Shown here: one piece after another, positions 11,238 through 22,259 of the stretch
Numbering within the stretch: position 1 is the first letter of the stretch
Layout: each line of letters begins with the position of its first letter
Source of the DNA: Botrytis cinerea B05.10
Lineage: Eukaryota > Ascomycota > Leotiomycetes > Helotiales > Sclerotiniaceae
Reading direction: 5' to 3'
Length of the DNA stretch: 64,000 nt
NCBI RefSeq assembly: GCF_000143535.2
Contig: NC_037321.1
Span: 992,001-1,056,000 of the forward strand
The notes under the pieces: generated by a model
Told to the model about the DNA's origin: nothing
The model's database searches: none
The model's input: only the letters and a program-made list of their open reading frames with translations
Program-made: the position numbers and the translations under genes

Positions 11238-12422
11238 ATGGCTCCTTCATTAGAAGTCGGCCTTGAACAAGCTCCCACTCCTCCCCCCACTAAAGTTACA
11301 TCCACCACCAAGCCGGCGCTTTCTTATACACCGGGTCGCACCATAGTCGAGAAACACGAAACCTATGAGTATGAAGATCTCCGGCCTTCTTTTCCAGATA
11401 AGAAATGGCCAGCGTTACAGGAACTCCCATACACAGACAAAGGACTTTTGGGCTCCGATACTTTTAAAGACCTCTTGGCAACCGCCACTGATGTATTTGA
11501 CTACGTTCCTAAAATCGGCACCGAAATCCACGGTGTCGATCTAGCCAACCTCACCGATGCGGCGAAAAATGACCTTGCTCGACTTATTTCCATCCGTGGG
11601 GTCGTATTTTTCCGCAATCAAAAGAACTTTGACATCGAAGCACAACGCAAATTAGGTTCTTATTTCGGAACACTGCATAAGCATGCAACCACTTCCGTAC
11701 CTAAACGCGGAGACTTAGACGATGTCCATGTCGTATACACGGACGAGAAATCCAAAGACCAAAGAGCACTCTTCACGCCTACATTTCTCTGGCATTCAGA
11801 CGTAACATACGAAATTCAACCACCCTCCTACACTTCACTTAAAGTTCTCACCGGGCCACCTCGCGGTGGCGGCGGCGACACTTTATGGTCTTCCCAATAC
11901 GCAGCCTATGATGCGCTATCCGCGCCCATGCAAAAGTATCTCGAATCCCTCACCGCGCTGCACACCTCTCATCTGCAAGCCGAAGGCTCGCGCGCGCTAG
12001 GCCGACCCGTTCGACGCGATCCCATCATCACCGAACACCCACTCATCCGATCGCATCCAGTCACAGGCTGGAAATCTCTTTTCTTCAACCCCGGCTTCGT
12101 GACCAAGATCGTCGGAATCCCCAAGGTTGAAAGCGATGTGATTCTCGCGTATCTGAATGAAGTTGTGGCGACGACGCAGGAATTGCATGTTAGGTTCCAA
12201 TGGGGAAAGGATGATGTGGCGTTTTGGGATAACAGAATTTCGAATCATACTGCTTCGTATGGGTTTGCTCCGCATAGGAGACATGCGGTCAGAGTGTGTT
12301 GTCATGGGGAGAAACCCGTTTTAGAGAAAGATGCAAGGAGTCAGGAAGAGGAGTTGGGGGAGAAGTATGGATTGCCGGTTGTGAATAAGGATGGGAGTGG
12401 CCAGAGCAATTATAATGATTAG
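11238..12422 (+). CDS. TauD/TfdA-family Fe(II)/2-oxoglutarate-dependent dioxygenase
   Basis: Single exon, 394 residues. The iron-binding triad is visible: H186 and D188 in WHSDVTY, and H337 in NRISNHTASYGF. R348 and R352 (HRRHAVRV) are candidates for holding 2-oxoglutarate. The order PKIGTEIHGVDL, LISIRGVVFFRNQ, LGSYFGTLHKH, GGGDTLW, DVAFWDNR is typical of the TauD family. In yeast the relative Jlp1 releases sulfite from sulfonates and is used in sulfur starvation. Taurine, other sulfonates or aryloxy acids are all possible substrates and the sequence does not decide. No signal peptide, so probably cytosolic. The N-terminal 40 residues are Pro/Thr-rich and poorly constrained. The ATG at 11238 follows a CAAA context. 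Confidence 0.92.
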   Translation: MAPSLEVGLEQAPTPPPTKVTSTTKPALSYTPGRTIVEKHETYEYEDLRPSFPDKKWPALQELPYTDKGLLGSDTFKDLLATATDVFDYVPKIGTEIHGVDLANLTDAAKNDLARLISIRGVVFFRNQKNFDIEAQRKLGSYFGTLHKHATTSVPKRGDLDDVHVVYTDEKSKDQRALFTPTFLWHSDVTYEIQPPSYTSLKVLTGPPRGGGGDTLWSSQYAAYDALSAPMQKYLESLTALHTSHLQAEGSRALGRPVRRDPIITEHPLIRSHPVTGWKSLFFNPGFVTKIVGIPKVESDVILAYLNEVVATTQELHVRFQWGKDDVAFWDNRISNHTASYGFAPHRRHAVRVCCHGEKPVLEKDARSQEEELGEKYGLPVVNKDGSGQSNYND

Positions 12423-13039
12423 GGATTGACGGCTGGGGAACATGTATATAGATATTTGTATTCGATACGGAGTTTTGGGAAACGGGTTAGGAATGGGGAG
12501 TTGAGGATCAGAAGGGGTTTTCTTGCTAAGTTCTATAGCGTGGAGCGGTATATGCATGGCAGCTGTCTAGATTTCTAGAGCTGGAAGCAAAGTTGTTTGA
12601 TAGCGGATTATAGTTCATTAGTTCACGTGAATCATGACACACAAGAATAAACACAACCATTTACTTATACTATCCCACAATCTAAACTTTGAACGAATAG
12701 TGTTTCATCTCCGAATGTAAGCCACCAGCATGGACTTGCCAACAATGACTTGCCAATCACTTTACTGCTCATGATTCTCGATTTAATCAACCTCGATTCT
12801 CACATGTTTAACACATTTGATCCAACTCGAAGATAGTACATTAGGTTTCATTTTTGGTATCTCCAATCAATTCATACTTTGCTTTACGTTATTTTTCTCG
12901 TGCAAATGTCGACGTGAATGCTGCGCAGAAGTACGAGTACATAGCCCTCGCAACCCAAACTCCCAGACGCCACCCGAATCAATTTCTAATCTCTTGGAAC
13001 AGATTCTCCGGCCTACCCAACTTTATATACACCCATCCT
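12423..13039. other. convergent intergenic region
   Basis: It lies between the ends of the dioxygenase and NUP49 genes and presumably holds both 3' untranslated regions. No gene, RNA or repeat is recognised. Confidence 0.5.
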
Positions 13040-14840
13040 TTAGTAAACACCTCCTCTCCCCCTCACACTGGCTCCATTAACACTGCTTCCAAATCCTGTC
13101 GGCGTTTCGCCCCTTCTATCCCTATCCCCAGGACCCGTGAAACTTCCAAGTTGCAATGCTTGAATGCTTTCTCTACTCGCGCCAATCTTACCAGCCACTT
13201 GCAGAATACTCTGCTCAAATTCTACAAGTGCCAATCCCAACTCTTGAACCGGGTTTTCTTGTTGATACGCTCTTCCATTTCTGCGCGCTAGTAAGGCTTG
13301 GGTCTGTTGCGCTGTACTCTGTTCTAGGCTCCTTAGATGCGCTTCTAGTTCAGTGAAATTGTTCTGGTACTTCTTGAGAGTGGCGTCTAATTCATCGGCG
13401 GTAGCGGAGAAAAACGACACCAAATCTTGGGCATCAGTGTCATTGGCCGCACTATTGGGATTGTTCGTAGATTTAGTAGCCCAGATGCCAGGGGTCTGAT
13501 ATTGGGCTGGCAATTTTTGATTATCAATTGCGCGGAAACTGAGAGTAGCATTATCGGCGTCTTTCTTTATCAATTGACGAACTTGATCAATCTCTGTGGC
13601 GTCGCGTTCCATGGCTTCCTCCATACCGAGTAATTTTCTCCGGCAAAATTCGACGTCGTTAGGAACGTGCTCAAGGAGCTTGCCATGTTGGGGCATGATG
13701 GCATCGCAGTCGTTTTTCATGGCTATTTGAGCTTGAATTACTTGATCAAAGTGTTCGATTTGTTTTTGTACGGTTTCGTTGAGGTCGTTGAATCGTGTCG
13801 TGCCGCGCATTTGGCTAAGGTCAATTTGAACGCCTGGAACAAGTTGAGGCTGTTGGGATTGACCCAAATGACGACTACCCCCGAGCATGTTGTTGTTTGT
13901 TTGGCCTTGTGGTTGATTTTGAGCTGGTGCGCCGAAAAGAGAGGAGGTTTGCTGTGGTTGGGTCTGAGTTTGAGTTTGAGTTTGTTGACTTGCGCCACTA
14001 AGCTAGTTAGTTGATTCATCATAATTTATATTCGCAACGGTCACTTACAAGAGACCTCCAGATGCTGCAGGTTTTGCTTGGTTTAAATTTCCAAACAATC
14101 CACCTCCATTCTGCGCAGGTTGTGATGAGGCAGTACCGCCAAATAATCCACCACCTGTATTTGCGCCAGTTGTCTGATTATTAGGTTGAGCTCCTCCAAA
14201 TCCACCACCTGTAGCCCCTTGAGTCTGGTTATTGCTAGTAGTCGCAGATCCGAACAACCCGCCCGTTGCAGGAGCAGTCGTCGCAGCAGTCGTTGAACCG
14301 AACAATCCACCCCCAGTTGAAGCCGGTTGAGAAGTATTGGCGTTACCGAACAATCCACCAGTCGCCGGCGCAGAGGTAGCTGCTGCGGGAGCTGAGCCAA
14401 ACAAACCACCGGTAGCAGGAGCAGCTGAAGTTGTTGAACCAAATAATCCACCAGATTGAGGAGCAGGCGTGGTTGCAGGTGCGCCGAAAAGACCTGTCGA
14501 AGGCTTCGCAGCCTGTGTACTTCCAAACATTCCTCCTGATGATGGCTGTGTCGTTCCTGAGCCGCTACTGGATGAAATGTTAGAATCGCTCTTTCTTTCT
14601 TTGTTTCGTTCAATGTTCTCTCTCTCTCTCTCTCTCTATGAAATCTTTCACAATGAATTATTTTGATAGCTTTCCCTTTGCTCCACAAAAAGCTTGGGCA
14701 ATGAGTTGGTTGACACGACAAAACAAATAAACCTTTGAATTGGTCAATTCGATTGAATAATTGACTTACAATAGAGAATTGGCAGAATTGGTATTAATAC
14801 TTAATCCACCTGGACCAGAAAAAGACCTTGTTAAAGCCAT
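13040..14840 (-). CDS. nup49: nucleoporin NUP49 (FG-repeat, Nup58-type)
   Basis: Three minus-strand exons, 14840-14770, 14567-14049 and 13997-13040, give 515 residues. Introns 14568-14769 (GTAAGT; branch CTAAC) and 13998-14048 (GTAAGT...CTTAG) both keep frame; the first codon split is TT|T. The N-terminal region holds about eight GLFG repeats plus SLFG and MFG variants separated by Ala/Ser/Thr/Gly linkers, then a Gln/Thr-rich spacer. The C-terminal half begins at about PGVQIDLSQMRGTTRFNDL and is a long coiled coil (HFDQVIQAQ, FCRRKLLGMEEAM, FFSATADELDATLKKYQ). This matches Nup49/Nup58 of the central channel Nsp1-Nup49-Nup57 complex. FG repeats bind transport receptors and the coiled coil assembles the trimer. 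It is divergent from FIP1, about 300 bp apart. The tail RGRGGVY is a small basic end. Confidence 0.92.
14617..14637. repeat. (TC)n dinucleotide repeat in NUP49 intron 1
   Basis: About ten TC units in the plus strand lie inside the 202-nt first intron of NUP49. Read on the minus strand they form a GA tract. It probably explains why this intron is longer than its neighbours. Confidence 0.8.
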
Positions 14841-14886
14841 ATCGAGATAATTCTATCGTTGTGACTCTTTTGGGGGAGAATATTGA

Positions 14887-14927
14887 AGTAAAATCAAGTA
14901 AAATCAAGTAAAATCAAGTAAAATCAA
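14887..14927. repeat. decamer tandem repeat, four copies
   Basis: AGTAAAATCA is repeated four times without mismatch just upstream of the NUP49 start, within the shared NUP49/FIP1 promoter. A regulatory role is speculation. Confidence 0.85.
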
Positions 14928-15135
14928 ACTTTAATAAATTTTCCAGGGCCATCTCGTCCTGAAACTTAAGCCTGAACGCGTCTAATATTCACTAAGACTA
15001 AGGCGGCCAGGCTGTTGTGTTACAGTACATACCATCCGTAGGTATCTGCCATACCTACCTAGCGAGGTAGTATCGCGACAACCATCAATCCCAGAAATTA
15101 CAACACGGACTCTCAATAGAGCCTCAATAATCAAA

Positions 15136-16245
15136 ATGGATATCGATGAAGACGATGATTTTTATGCGCCCGAAGAGAGTGCGCCGCTTTCTTTAAACCA
15201 AGTCGCGCCCACAGAAGCTGCGCAGCCTGAAGTCAAAGCCGAACAGCAGGATGAAGGTTTAGAGGAGGGCGAGGAGGAAGATGAGGACGAGGACAGCGAC
15301 TCGGTACGAGATGGTTACCCCGAAGCTCTGCATAGCTTTCGCTGATACAGATGTAGGACATAGATATTATCACAGAAAAGAAAGATGGTGCTCCGCCATC
15401 CACAAAGCCTCAGTATGTCTTGCGCCCAGCTCACAGTGCTCAGTATTAACGTCAAAACAGAGGCGCAAAATACGATAAATTGCCCGGCAGTGATCTTCCA
15501 AGCCATACGAAATCTACGACCGAAGCAGACGAGAAAGCTCCCGCCGTGAAAACCGAGAAAGTAAAGAAAGATTCTGAGACACCAGCGATATCCGGTGCAG
15601 AATTACCTGGACTAGCGACATCAAAAATTGACGTAAATGCAAAGCCTATGTATGAGCCAGCCGGGAAACCAATCACACAAATCAATATTGATGAAGGTAC
15701 TTAGCCCTCTTTTACTTTCCCGCAATTTATTCATGTAATTAATCTTAACCCATTCAGATCTCAATGAAAACGACAAACCTTGGAGAAGACCCGGTACCGA
15801 CATATCTGATTACTTCAATTACGGTTTCGATGAATTTACCTGGGCCCTCTACGCCAACAAACAAGAATCATTGCGCTCCGAATTCGACCCCAATAAAATC
15901 GCACAGAACAATAAGAAAATGTTCGAGGATATGAATATGATGATGGCCATGGGTGGAATGCCGGGAATGCAAGCCGCAGGCGGTATGCCTGGCATGGAAG
16001 GAATGACGCCAGAAATGATGCAGCAAATGCAACAGATGATGGCAGCGGGTGGAATGGATCCTAGCCAGATGGACCCCTCTATGTTCGGAGGCTCGAATCC
16101 AGCGGGGGGTGCGGGGGGTTTTGGAGGAGGTCAATTTGGAGGTGGAGGGTTTGATCAAGGCATGATGGGTTCTGGAGGTGAAAATAGTAACAGGGGAGGA
16201 GGTTTTGGAAGAGGTAGAGGTAGAAGAGGAAGAGGAAATTGGTAA
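15136..16245 (+). CDS. fip1: Fip1, pre-mRNA polyadenylation factor subunit
   Basis: Four exons, 15136-15303, 15357-15412, 15461-15696 and 15758-16245, encode 315 residues. Introns are 48-61 nt with GTACGA, GTATGT and GTACTT donors, and all junctions keep frame (for example TKPQ|GAKYDKLPGSDL). The N-terminus is acidic (MDIDEDDDFYAPEE, then an EEGEEEDEDED run) and would bind poly(A) polymerase. The conserved Fip1 motif lies at about residues 155-185 (DKPWRRPGTDISDYFNYGFD, then TWALY). The C-terminus is Met/Gly-rich followed by Gly/Arg repeats (GRGRGRRGRGNW) that may bind RNA. Fip1 bridges poly(A) polymerase to the cleavage and polyadenylation factor in the nucleus. The Met/Gln/Gly-rich tract is low complexity and likely variable between species. 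Confidence 0.94.
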
Positions 16246-17287
16246 ACACGAAGATATACCTCTAAAGGTCATATCTCAAGTTTGATGAGGCATCTTAGTC
16301 GAGCCGAAGTATACCCAGAAATTGTAAAGAGTCAACTTTGAAAAGGGGCTTGAAAGTCAAGCTTCCCTCGAAGCGAACACGTGATGGTTAAGAGTGAACA
16401 GGTTTGTTTTTTGTAGGTCTTCTACCAGTACTTTTCATGGCTTATGGGGATGGTGCTTTCAGTGTCATGGTATCATGGTAGTAGAGATGCAAGACTGCAT
16501 CTCTAAAAGCTTTATTTGCCATAGTAGCAAGTAATGGAATGAAGTTTTTTCCTTGAGTTATTGTAATAGTGATGTACACTCTGTTGGTTTTCTTTATGGT
16601 CTGCTTTATCGGAGTTCTGGAGTTATTATTTACTTTTGGGTATTGGATATGATAGTTGCTGTGCGCTAAAACAGAGAAACAAGTAAGTCTTTCCATGGTA
16701 AAGGAATATTGTAGTATTGATGTTCCAAGCTTATGATTTCTAATTGCTGCGGTACCTTGTATTGCACAATGCCCCTCATGGTCATGACTGTCTCCTACTT
16801 TGTATACATGTAATAGTAGCATGGTGGATTCGTATTCCGAAGTCAACGACGATTCCTTTTGTATACCGTTGGAACTCGCTGAGCGAGCATAATCTAGTCA
16901 TCGACGATAAATCTCTGTATATTTGCGGAGGTGTAAGACTTCGGGTCTGTTGTGTAGGCTATTTGCAAGTAGCAATGTGACATCATAAACATCTGAAGAG
17001 CCATTAGCATTGCTGGTGCGCAGTTCCGTCGTGGGGGCTGGAATGGAAGATGTATGCCTGTACCAACCTCCGCACACTTCTGTAAAATCATAGTGACATA
17101 ATCATTCACGGTATGATCTCGATTCTGTATATGTTTTTAATGTCGAGATAAGTTAGGCGTGCTAAGAGCCCTCGTCTGCGATTGGAAATCGAAACTTGCA
17201 CCGTGAGCTCTTATTGCTACGGCGCGTACTTTCTATCATCAAGAGGAGCGAAAGACGACTTTGGGCTCGGGTATCTCAGGTGCCCGA
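16246..17287. other. intergenic, FIP1 3' side
   Basis: It holds the FIP1 3' end and about 0.9 kb with no recognisable gene. A 134-codon minus frame at 16,442-16,846 has random-looking composition and is not called. Confidence 0.5.
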
Positions 17288-17900
17288 TTAACTTTCCTGC
17301 TTGTTCTTCCCGGTCTTCTTTGAAGCAATGCCGGTATTCTCAAAAGAGAAGAGGACTTCGCCTACCTTCGTTGACGATGCTGCGCCGCGAGCTTGCACTT
17401 TTGCGGCAATTCCTTCCTCCCCAGCCTGCCTTCTTCCTTAGCTTGTATTTTTTTGATGGTTGTGTCCCCCTAACAGCAGACGGCATCGATTTCGTAAATG
17501 CATTCTTGTATTTGTTGGAGGTTGTAGTTGACTGCAAGAAGCCACCAATTAGTAAACTCCGTTGAGCCCAGAATGTTCTCCTTGACTGATCCTGGATCAT
17601 ACTTACAACATTTCTTTATTGTGTTGAAGGATAGCAGTCGATGTCCAATTCAACATTCTAATGATTGTTACTGCCAGATAGGCTTTGTGTTTAGGTTCTT
17701 CTAGCTGAAATAGTTGGCAGTGTTGTGTTCAACTATTCTCAAAAGTTCTGGAAGTCTTTTTGAGGTCTGTGAAGCAGGCTAAGGTCTTCTGCCTCAGGTT
17801 AATTGATCATAACAGCCAAAGACAATGTCTGATTGAGTGTGTATAGTGCTATAGATTTCAGGTAATACAATTCATAATGGCTGTTATGTAGTTGCCATGA
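17288..17900 (-). pseudogene. decayed gene remnant, family unknown
   Basis: On the minus strand a protein-like reading hops between frames. IVLPEIYSTIHTQSDIVFGC (near 17,860) leads to EAEDLSLLHRPQKDFQNF, then LRIVEHNTANYF in another frame, then LEEPKHKAYLAVTIIRML in a third (near 17,690). Next comes ILQHNKEM, a GTAAGT...CAG intron-like gap, and NYNLQQIQECIYEIDAV before a TAG. The last reading, AKVQARGAASSTKVGEV..., stops at 17288-17290. At least two frameshifts fall within about 60 nt, and one in-frame stop follows. The pieces are helical and lysine-rich at the end (KKTGKNKQES). I do not recognise the family. Alternatively some of the shifts are small unrecognised introns and the gene is alive. 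Confidence 0.5.
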
Positions 17901-18814
17901 TTTACACTAACTGCAAATAAAGCGGTTCATGGCTGTGGTGATAAAATCTTGGTCTATTGTGCACAAGAATGATTTTTGTGGAACAAAACTTAGTATATCA
18001 TAGTATTTGGACCTTGTTCTTGGTGATCCATCACAATTAGTTGCAGCTTTTGAAGGGTTTTCAGATTTTGAGATGAAGTGTTGGTTGAATCCGGAAAAGC
18101 ATAGGTGAATATTATTATAATTCAAACAAAACAAAGAGACATTGAGTCAAATCGAAAACTTCTGGTGACCTTGATAGGATCAATGACATAGATCGAGTCC
18201 TCAAAAGTAGGACACAATGGATCAAAAGGTTGTGAACAAATTAGTGAGCTCAAAGATAAAGTCACCTTGCAGGCTCAGGCTCTAGGTGAACGGCACGGTC
18301 TCAAGCGTTAATTTGATTGAAGTAAAGGCATACTCACCCTCATAGGACGCTCTTTCAAGCCATCTACGGTTTATTCAATCCAATTTCTAGGTCTAACAAG
18401 AAGCTGATACTCATAAAAAGGATAGTCACCGATCTAAAGTTATACTTATGAAGCAAATACAGGAAAACATAGGTTTAGATCGTTGTTACAGTGTCCCAAT
18501 GCCTTCAGGGACAAGTATAATAGTGTAAATAGATTACATGTATTTCACAGAGGGTCAATAGAAGTGAGATACTGCGATGTATCCCCTCTAGGAGGTCTAT
18601 AATTAGACTGGGAGTATGCACCATGGCGTGACTTGTAGCCCGCTCTCTCAAAGAGGCTTAGGATTGAAGGGAAATCCCTGCACACTTCGAGGCTAGGCTT
18701 CTCTTGTAGATCTGAGCAGCTTCTTGCCAAGTATCTTCGCACAAATAGTTAATTTCTCTTCTTTCCTTCCAAACCGCAACAACCACAACACCAAATTACC
18801 AAAAACAATCGGAA

Positions 18815-19895
18815 ATGGGCACAATAACCCTTAAAAAGCATCAAAAAAGTAAGTTATATTGATCAAATTCTTCATACATGTCTTTTGGAAGGCACTTGTG
18901 TCGATTCAATCATAGTTTGATACCTCTACCTGCAAAATCAATGTGAAAAGCATGGCTTTCGCACCAGTTGCGTAGAAGAGACCGAGACATTATTCCACTT
19001 GGTATCTCAAGCAATCACTATTCACTATAGTCCTCTTTAATAGCATGTTACTGATCTGAATTGATTTAGGTACTCCTCTACTTTGCGAATAATCCATCTT
19101 CATGAAAGACCAAACTGACCAGATTATCCTCGCCGCCGACAGACTTAAAAATACAGTGAGTTCTATCCTTTGTGCTTCTTCTATCTTTATCCCGTGCGAT
19201 ATTCGTACTATTTCAAACAATTTTCATCTGTTGCTAACAACATTTACAAACAGGTGAGCATCTTCCATTACTCGCAAGTTTGCGCAAACACGAAGTCCAG
19301 TGGCAGACCTCTACTTTCCCTCGTATTTGTACGTTCATTCTTATTATTAGCTCAGATCTTTTTATATCCCTCTTCCTCGTGGATAATAATGGTATTATCT
19401 AAAAAGTTTCAACAGCCGGCATCCTTCCGTGCTCTGAGTACTGCTCTTTCAAACTACCGATCTCACTTAAAGGACGATTGAGCACCGCAGTTCCTGTGCT
19501 CTTCCGTCTCCTTTTAATTTATCATCCCCCAAATCTCTTTCAATGTCATATCCCTATACTTCCATTGAATATTACTGATTTTAATCTCCCCGCAGTCTCT
19601 CCTCTTCAATCGGAACCTCAACTGGAATTTGATAGGCGCACAACTAATCATGGTCTCCAGTAAGCACCAAAGAAGTTTAAAATTCTAGAACAGCAAGAAA
19701 GAAAAGTAAGTGACAGCCTCATTACAACCTCCACCAGTTTACATATGACAACAAAATGACTCCGTGCTAACTATTTCCAGTGGCACCCCCAACTGGGGCA
19801 GTTCAATGCCATTTCAGCCAGGGTTCGGAGCATTTTTCATTATGTCACTTCCTCTCGTACAGAAAAATTGAAGATTTCTATTTCTGTTCACGGTG
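18815..19895 (+). other. candidate unrecognised multi-exon transcript
   Basis: An ATG at 18815 in a CA-rich leader opens MGTITLKKHQK and runs into a perfect GTAAGT at 18849. MKDQTDQIILAADRLKNT (19102 onwards) runs into GTGAGT at 19156. The 76-nt segment 19705-19780 has GTAAGT, GCTAAC and TTTCCAG, and is followed by two open readings. I could not join the pieces into one convincing frame. It may be a small gene, a noncoding RNA or a decayed gene. Confidence 0.3.
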
Positions 19896-20288
19896 GACAC
19901 GATTCTTGTCAAAAATCTTGATGGAATACGCTCAGTTGCTTGACAAGTTATGGGCAACAAGTGTTGTAGCCTGCATACAACAAAAGAAACTATTCTCAAG
20001 TGGATTCTGGTATAACCAGACCAATTCAAATTTAGTTTCTATTTGGCTGCAAGTCGAAGCCAAGTATTACACCTTGAAGCATTCAATAAGGTAGTGAGGG
20101 TTTAAACTTTTGCATGCCACTTTGAGAGTTTTCTCTTCCACATGCACAAGCTCTATCCACTTGTTTGCTTGACACCAATAACATGGTGGAACCACAGCTA
20201 TCGCTGAATATCGGTGAATTTGAATGATTCTGGAACTGTCGCTAATGTTCCTCCTCCTCATCTAGTATCTATTAAAGCCCCCCCTCAA

Positions 20289-20329
20289 TCAACTAAAAAT
20301 GCCAACAAGAACTTTTAGTTTTTAGTTGA
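20289..20329. repeat. perfect 11-bp inverted repeat (hairpin)
   Basis: TCAACTAAAAA (20289-20299) is matched exactly by TTTTTAGTTGA (20319-20329), with a 19-nt loop. It lies in non-coding DNA. Confidence 0.75.
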
Positions 20330-21956
20330 AGCTTCATGCCTCCAGAATGGCACGGCCTTAGGCCTTCATAAAGGTATGTCCAGCCACAGCAGAATTCTTT
20401 CTTCGTAAAGTTATATTTCCTGTGCATCTCTCCCTTTTCGTCGCTGTCCTTCTAATTTATCGCTGTCACTGGAGTTTGTTTCATGTCGGAACTTCCGAGC
20501 TTCATTCCGGTCAGACAATTATGAAGTAATCAGTGACCTGCCCCTGTTCTATGTGGTATTTCTGCAATATATCAAATAGTGACATACAAGTCCGTTGTCC
20601 GTTGAATTTTGATACCGGCAATCATTGGTGGCTAAAGTCTCTCGCTATCCATGTTGCTAACTTCACTTGAAGTAAGCACTCTGTTTCTCACTAGTATTGG
20701 TGATCATTCTGGTTGCTATGAGTGTGGATATACGTTGTCAATTAGCTCTCAGTGGTGCTATCTATGCCAGCTACATGTACAATACCGTAATGTTTGCTTC
20801 CCGCTAGTATTTTTTCACTTGAGAGCGTCAGTTCAATTCATATTAAGTAAAGCTCTGTTCCATCTGCCCATAAGGCTGTTAAAATTTGTGTGTGAAAGCT
20901 CAACACATGACCAGATAATCGTATGTGAAGAAGGGACTTGCAGATTAAGTTGGCCTGATCTGTGCTGAACTATTCATCACTTCTACCACAATTTCTTGAA
21001 TGAAGATGATATCAAGACAGTCCATATATAATCAATCTTCCATAGTCCTTCGAGTTCTTCACCGATCACAGGTGAACAATCTATAAGTTACTAACATAAC
21101 TTGTAAACAAAACCACATGTTACTGTGAACATTGGTTGTATTTTATGTCTAAGACTCTAGAAGACGTGATCAGCAAATGTTTGTGTTATGCTTAACCACT
21201 GATTCCATTCTCACGCAAGTGCATTCACCATGTAACTCCGTACTCTCTGAGTTCCTTGCTTGTATAAGTCTATAATGCACGTACTCTTAGCTTTTGCAAC
21301 GATACAAGGCACTTACATATACGCATTTGCTCTTAAAATGAAAGTGTGCCAAAGATAATAGCATGCACTGTATCGCCTGATGATTGGTGAGGTTCGTTCA
21401 CGTGGGCCCACTTTCTATTCAAAGAGATTGTGGAAAGGGGTTCAGACGAGAATTCAATACAATGTCCTCGTTGTATTGTATGTAACCCAGGGCAACAGAC
21501 TAATCTTTTCCAAATCAAACCACTACCAGTTTCCATTTCTACCATTCTAACTGGCCGTACAAATTACCCAATATTTCATTACCTCGGTTTTGCGTACGGG
21601 TTGTCTTCTAAACTTTCAAATTCCCCAATCAGCCAATACGGCTCCTCGCTTGATTCATTTCCCTTTTATTCTCAGCCTCCATTCACGGTTTGAATTCACT
21701 TACATATATTCTTGATCACATTGACTTGGTACCCACTTTATTTGGTTCCCATTCTCGATTCCGCTTCCTTTCCCTTGTTTTTAAAATCATCAACTACCCC
21801 ACCCGAGGATTCCAGCTTCCTGTGAATCTAGAACCTCTTTCCTTCAATTTCAGATACAATTCAATACAAGAAAAAACAATCAATACAAAGTACAGAAAAG
21901 ACGATACAAGTTCCACCAGATATTTTCCTGTTCGTTGCTTGTTGACTTGCTATCCT

Positions 21957-22027
21957 CTTTCTTGTCTACTTGTCATACTACACCATACCTTCTTTCTTGT
22001 CTACTTGTCATACTACACCATACCTTC
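21957..22027. repeat. 35-bp direct tandem duplication
   Basis: The segment beginning CTTTCTTGTCTACTTGTCAT is present twice in tandem with a 35-nt period (copies start at 21,957 and 21,992) and no visible mismatch. It is pyrimidine-rich and lies about 230-300 nt before the ATG at 22,260, so it is probably in the 5' leader or core promoter. Confidence 0.85.
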
Positions 22028-22259
22028 TTTGAATATTCAACACGAGTTGCCGTATCTAGACTTACTTGCGCTTTCTTTGATCTGCAGATACTCAAAACCA
22101 ATTTAAGTCTCGCACACCAGCGTGAAGTTAGTACAATATTTCATTCATTCATTCATATTCTTCCATATTAAGATTTTTACTCTTACCTTTTTTATCTCCC
22201 ACCCAACTATATTCACCTTTACGAAAATATTGGCTGACTTTCGCATTCATTTCTAGAAG

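Larger units (their letters stand above)
17901..22259. other. long gene-poor region
   Basis: About 4.4 kb contains no intact recognisable gene. Within it are splice-signal clusters with short coding-like pieces (18.8-19.9 kb), an inverted repeat at 20,289-20,329 and a duplicated 35-bp segment at 21,957-22,027. The last 600 nt are pyrimidine-rich and likely act as the long leader or promoter of the gene at 22,260. Other short frames here (for example 17,907-18,134 and 18,545-18,742 minus) have no motif. Confidence 0.5.

Noticed and set aside
13738..14022. Alternative minus frame starting MMNQLTSLVAQVNK
   Set aside because: It comes from using an earlier acceptor in NUP49 intron 2; the CTTAG acceptor instead restores the Gln/Thr-rich spacer and keeps frame with the coiled coil.
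14083..14721. 212-codon minus frame in the NUP49 FG region
   Set aside because: It reads the GLFG repeats in a wrong frame and crosses a real intron.
14881..14930. CRISPR-like or regulatory array
   Set aside because: A plain decamer tandem repeat without spacers; no CRISPR expected or seen in this eukaryotic sequence.
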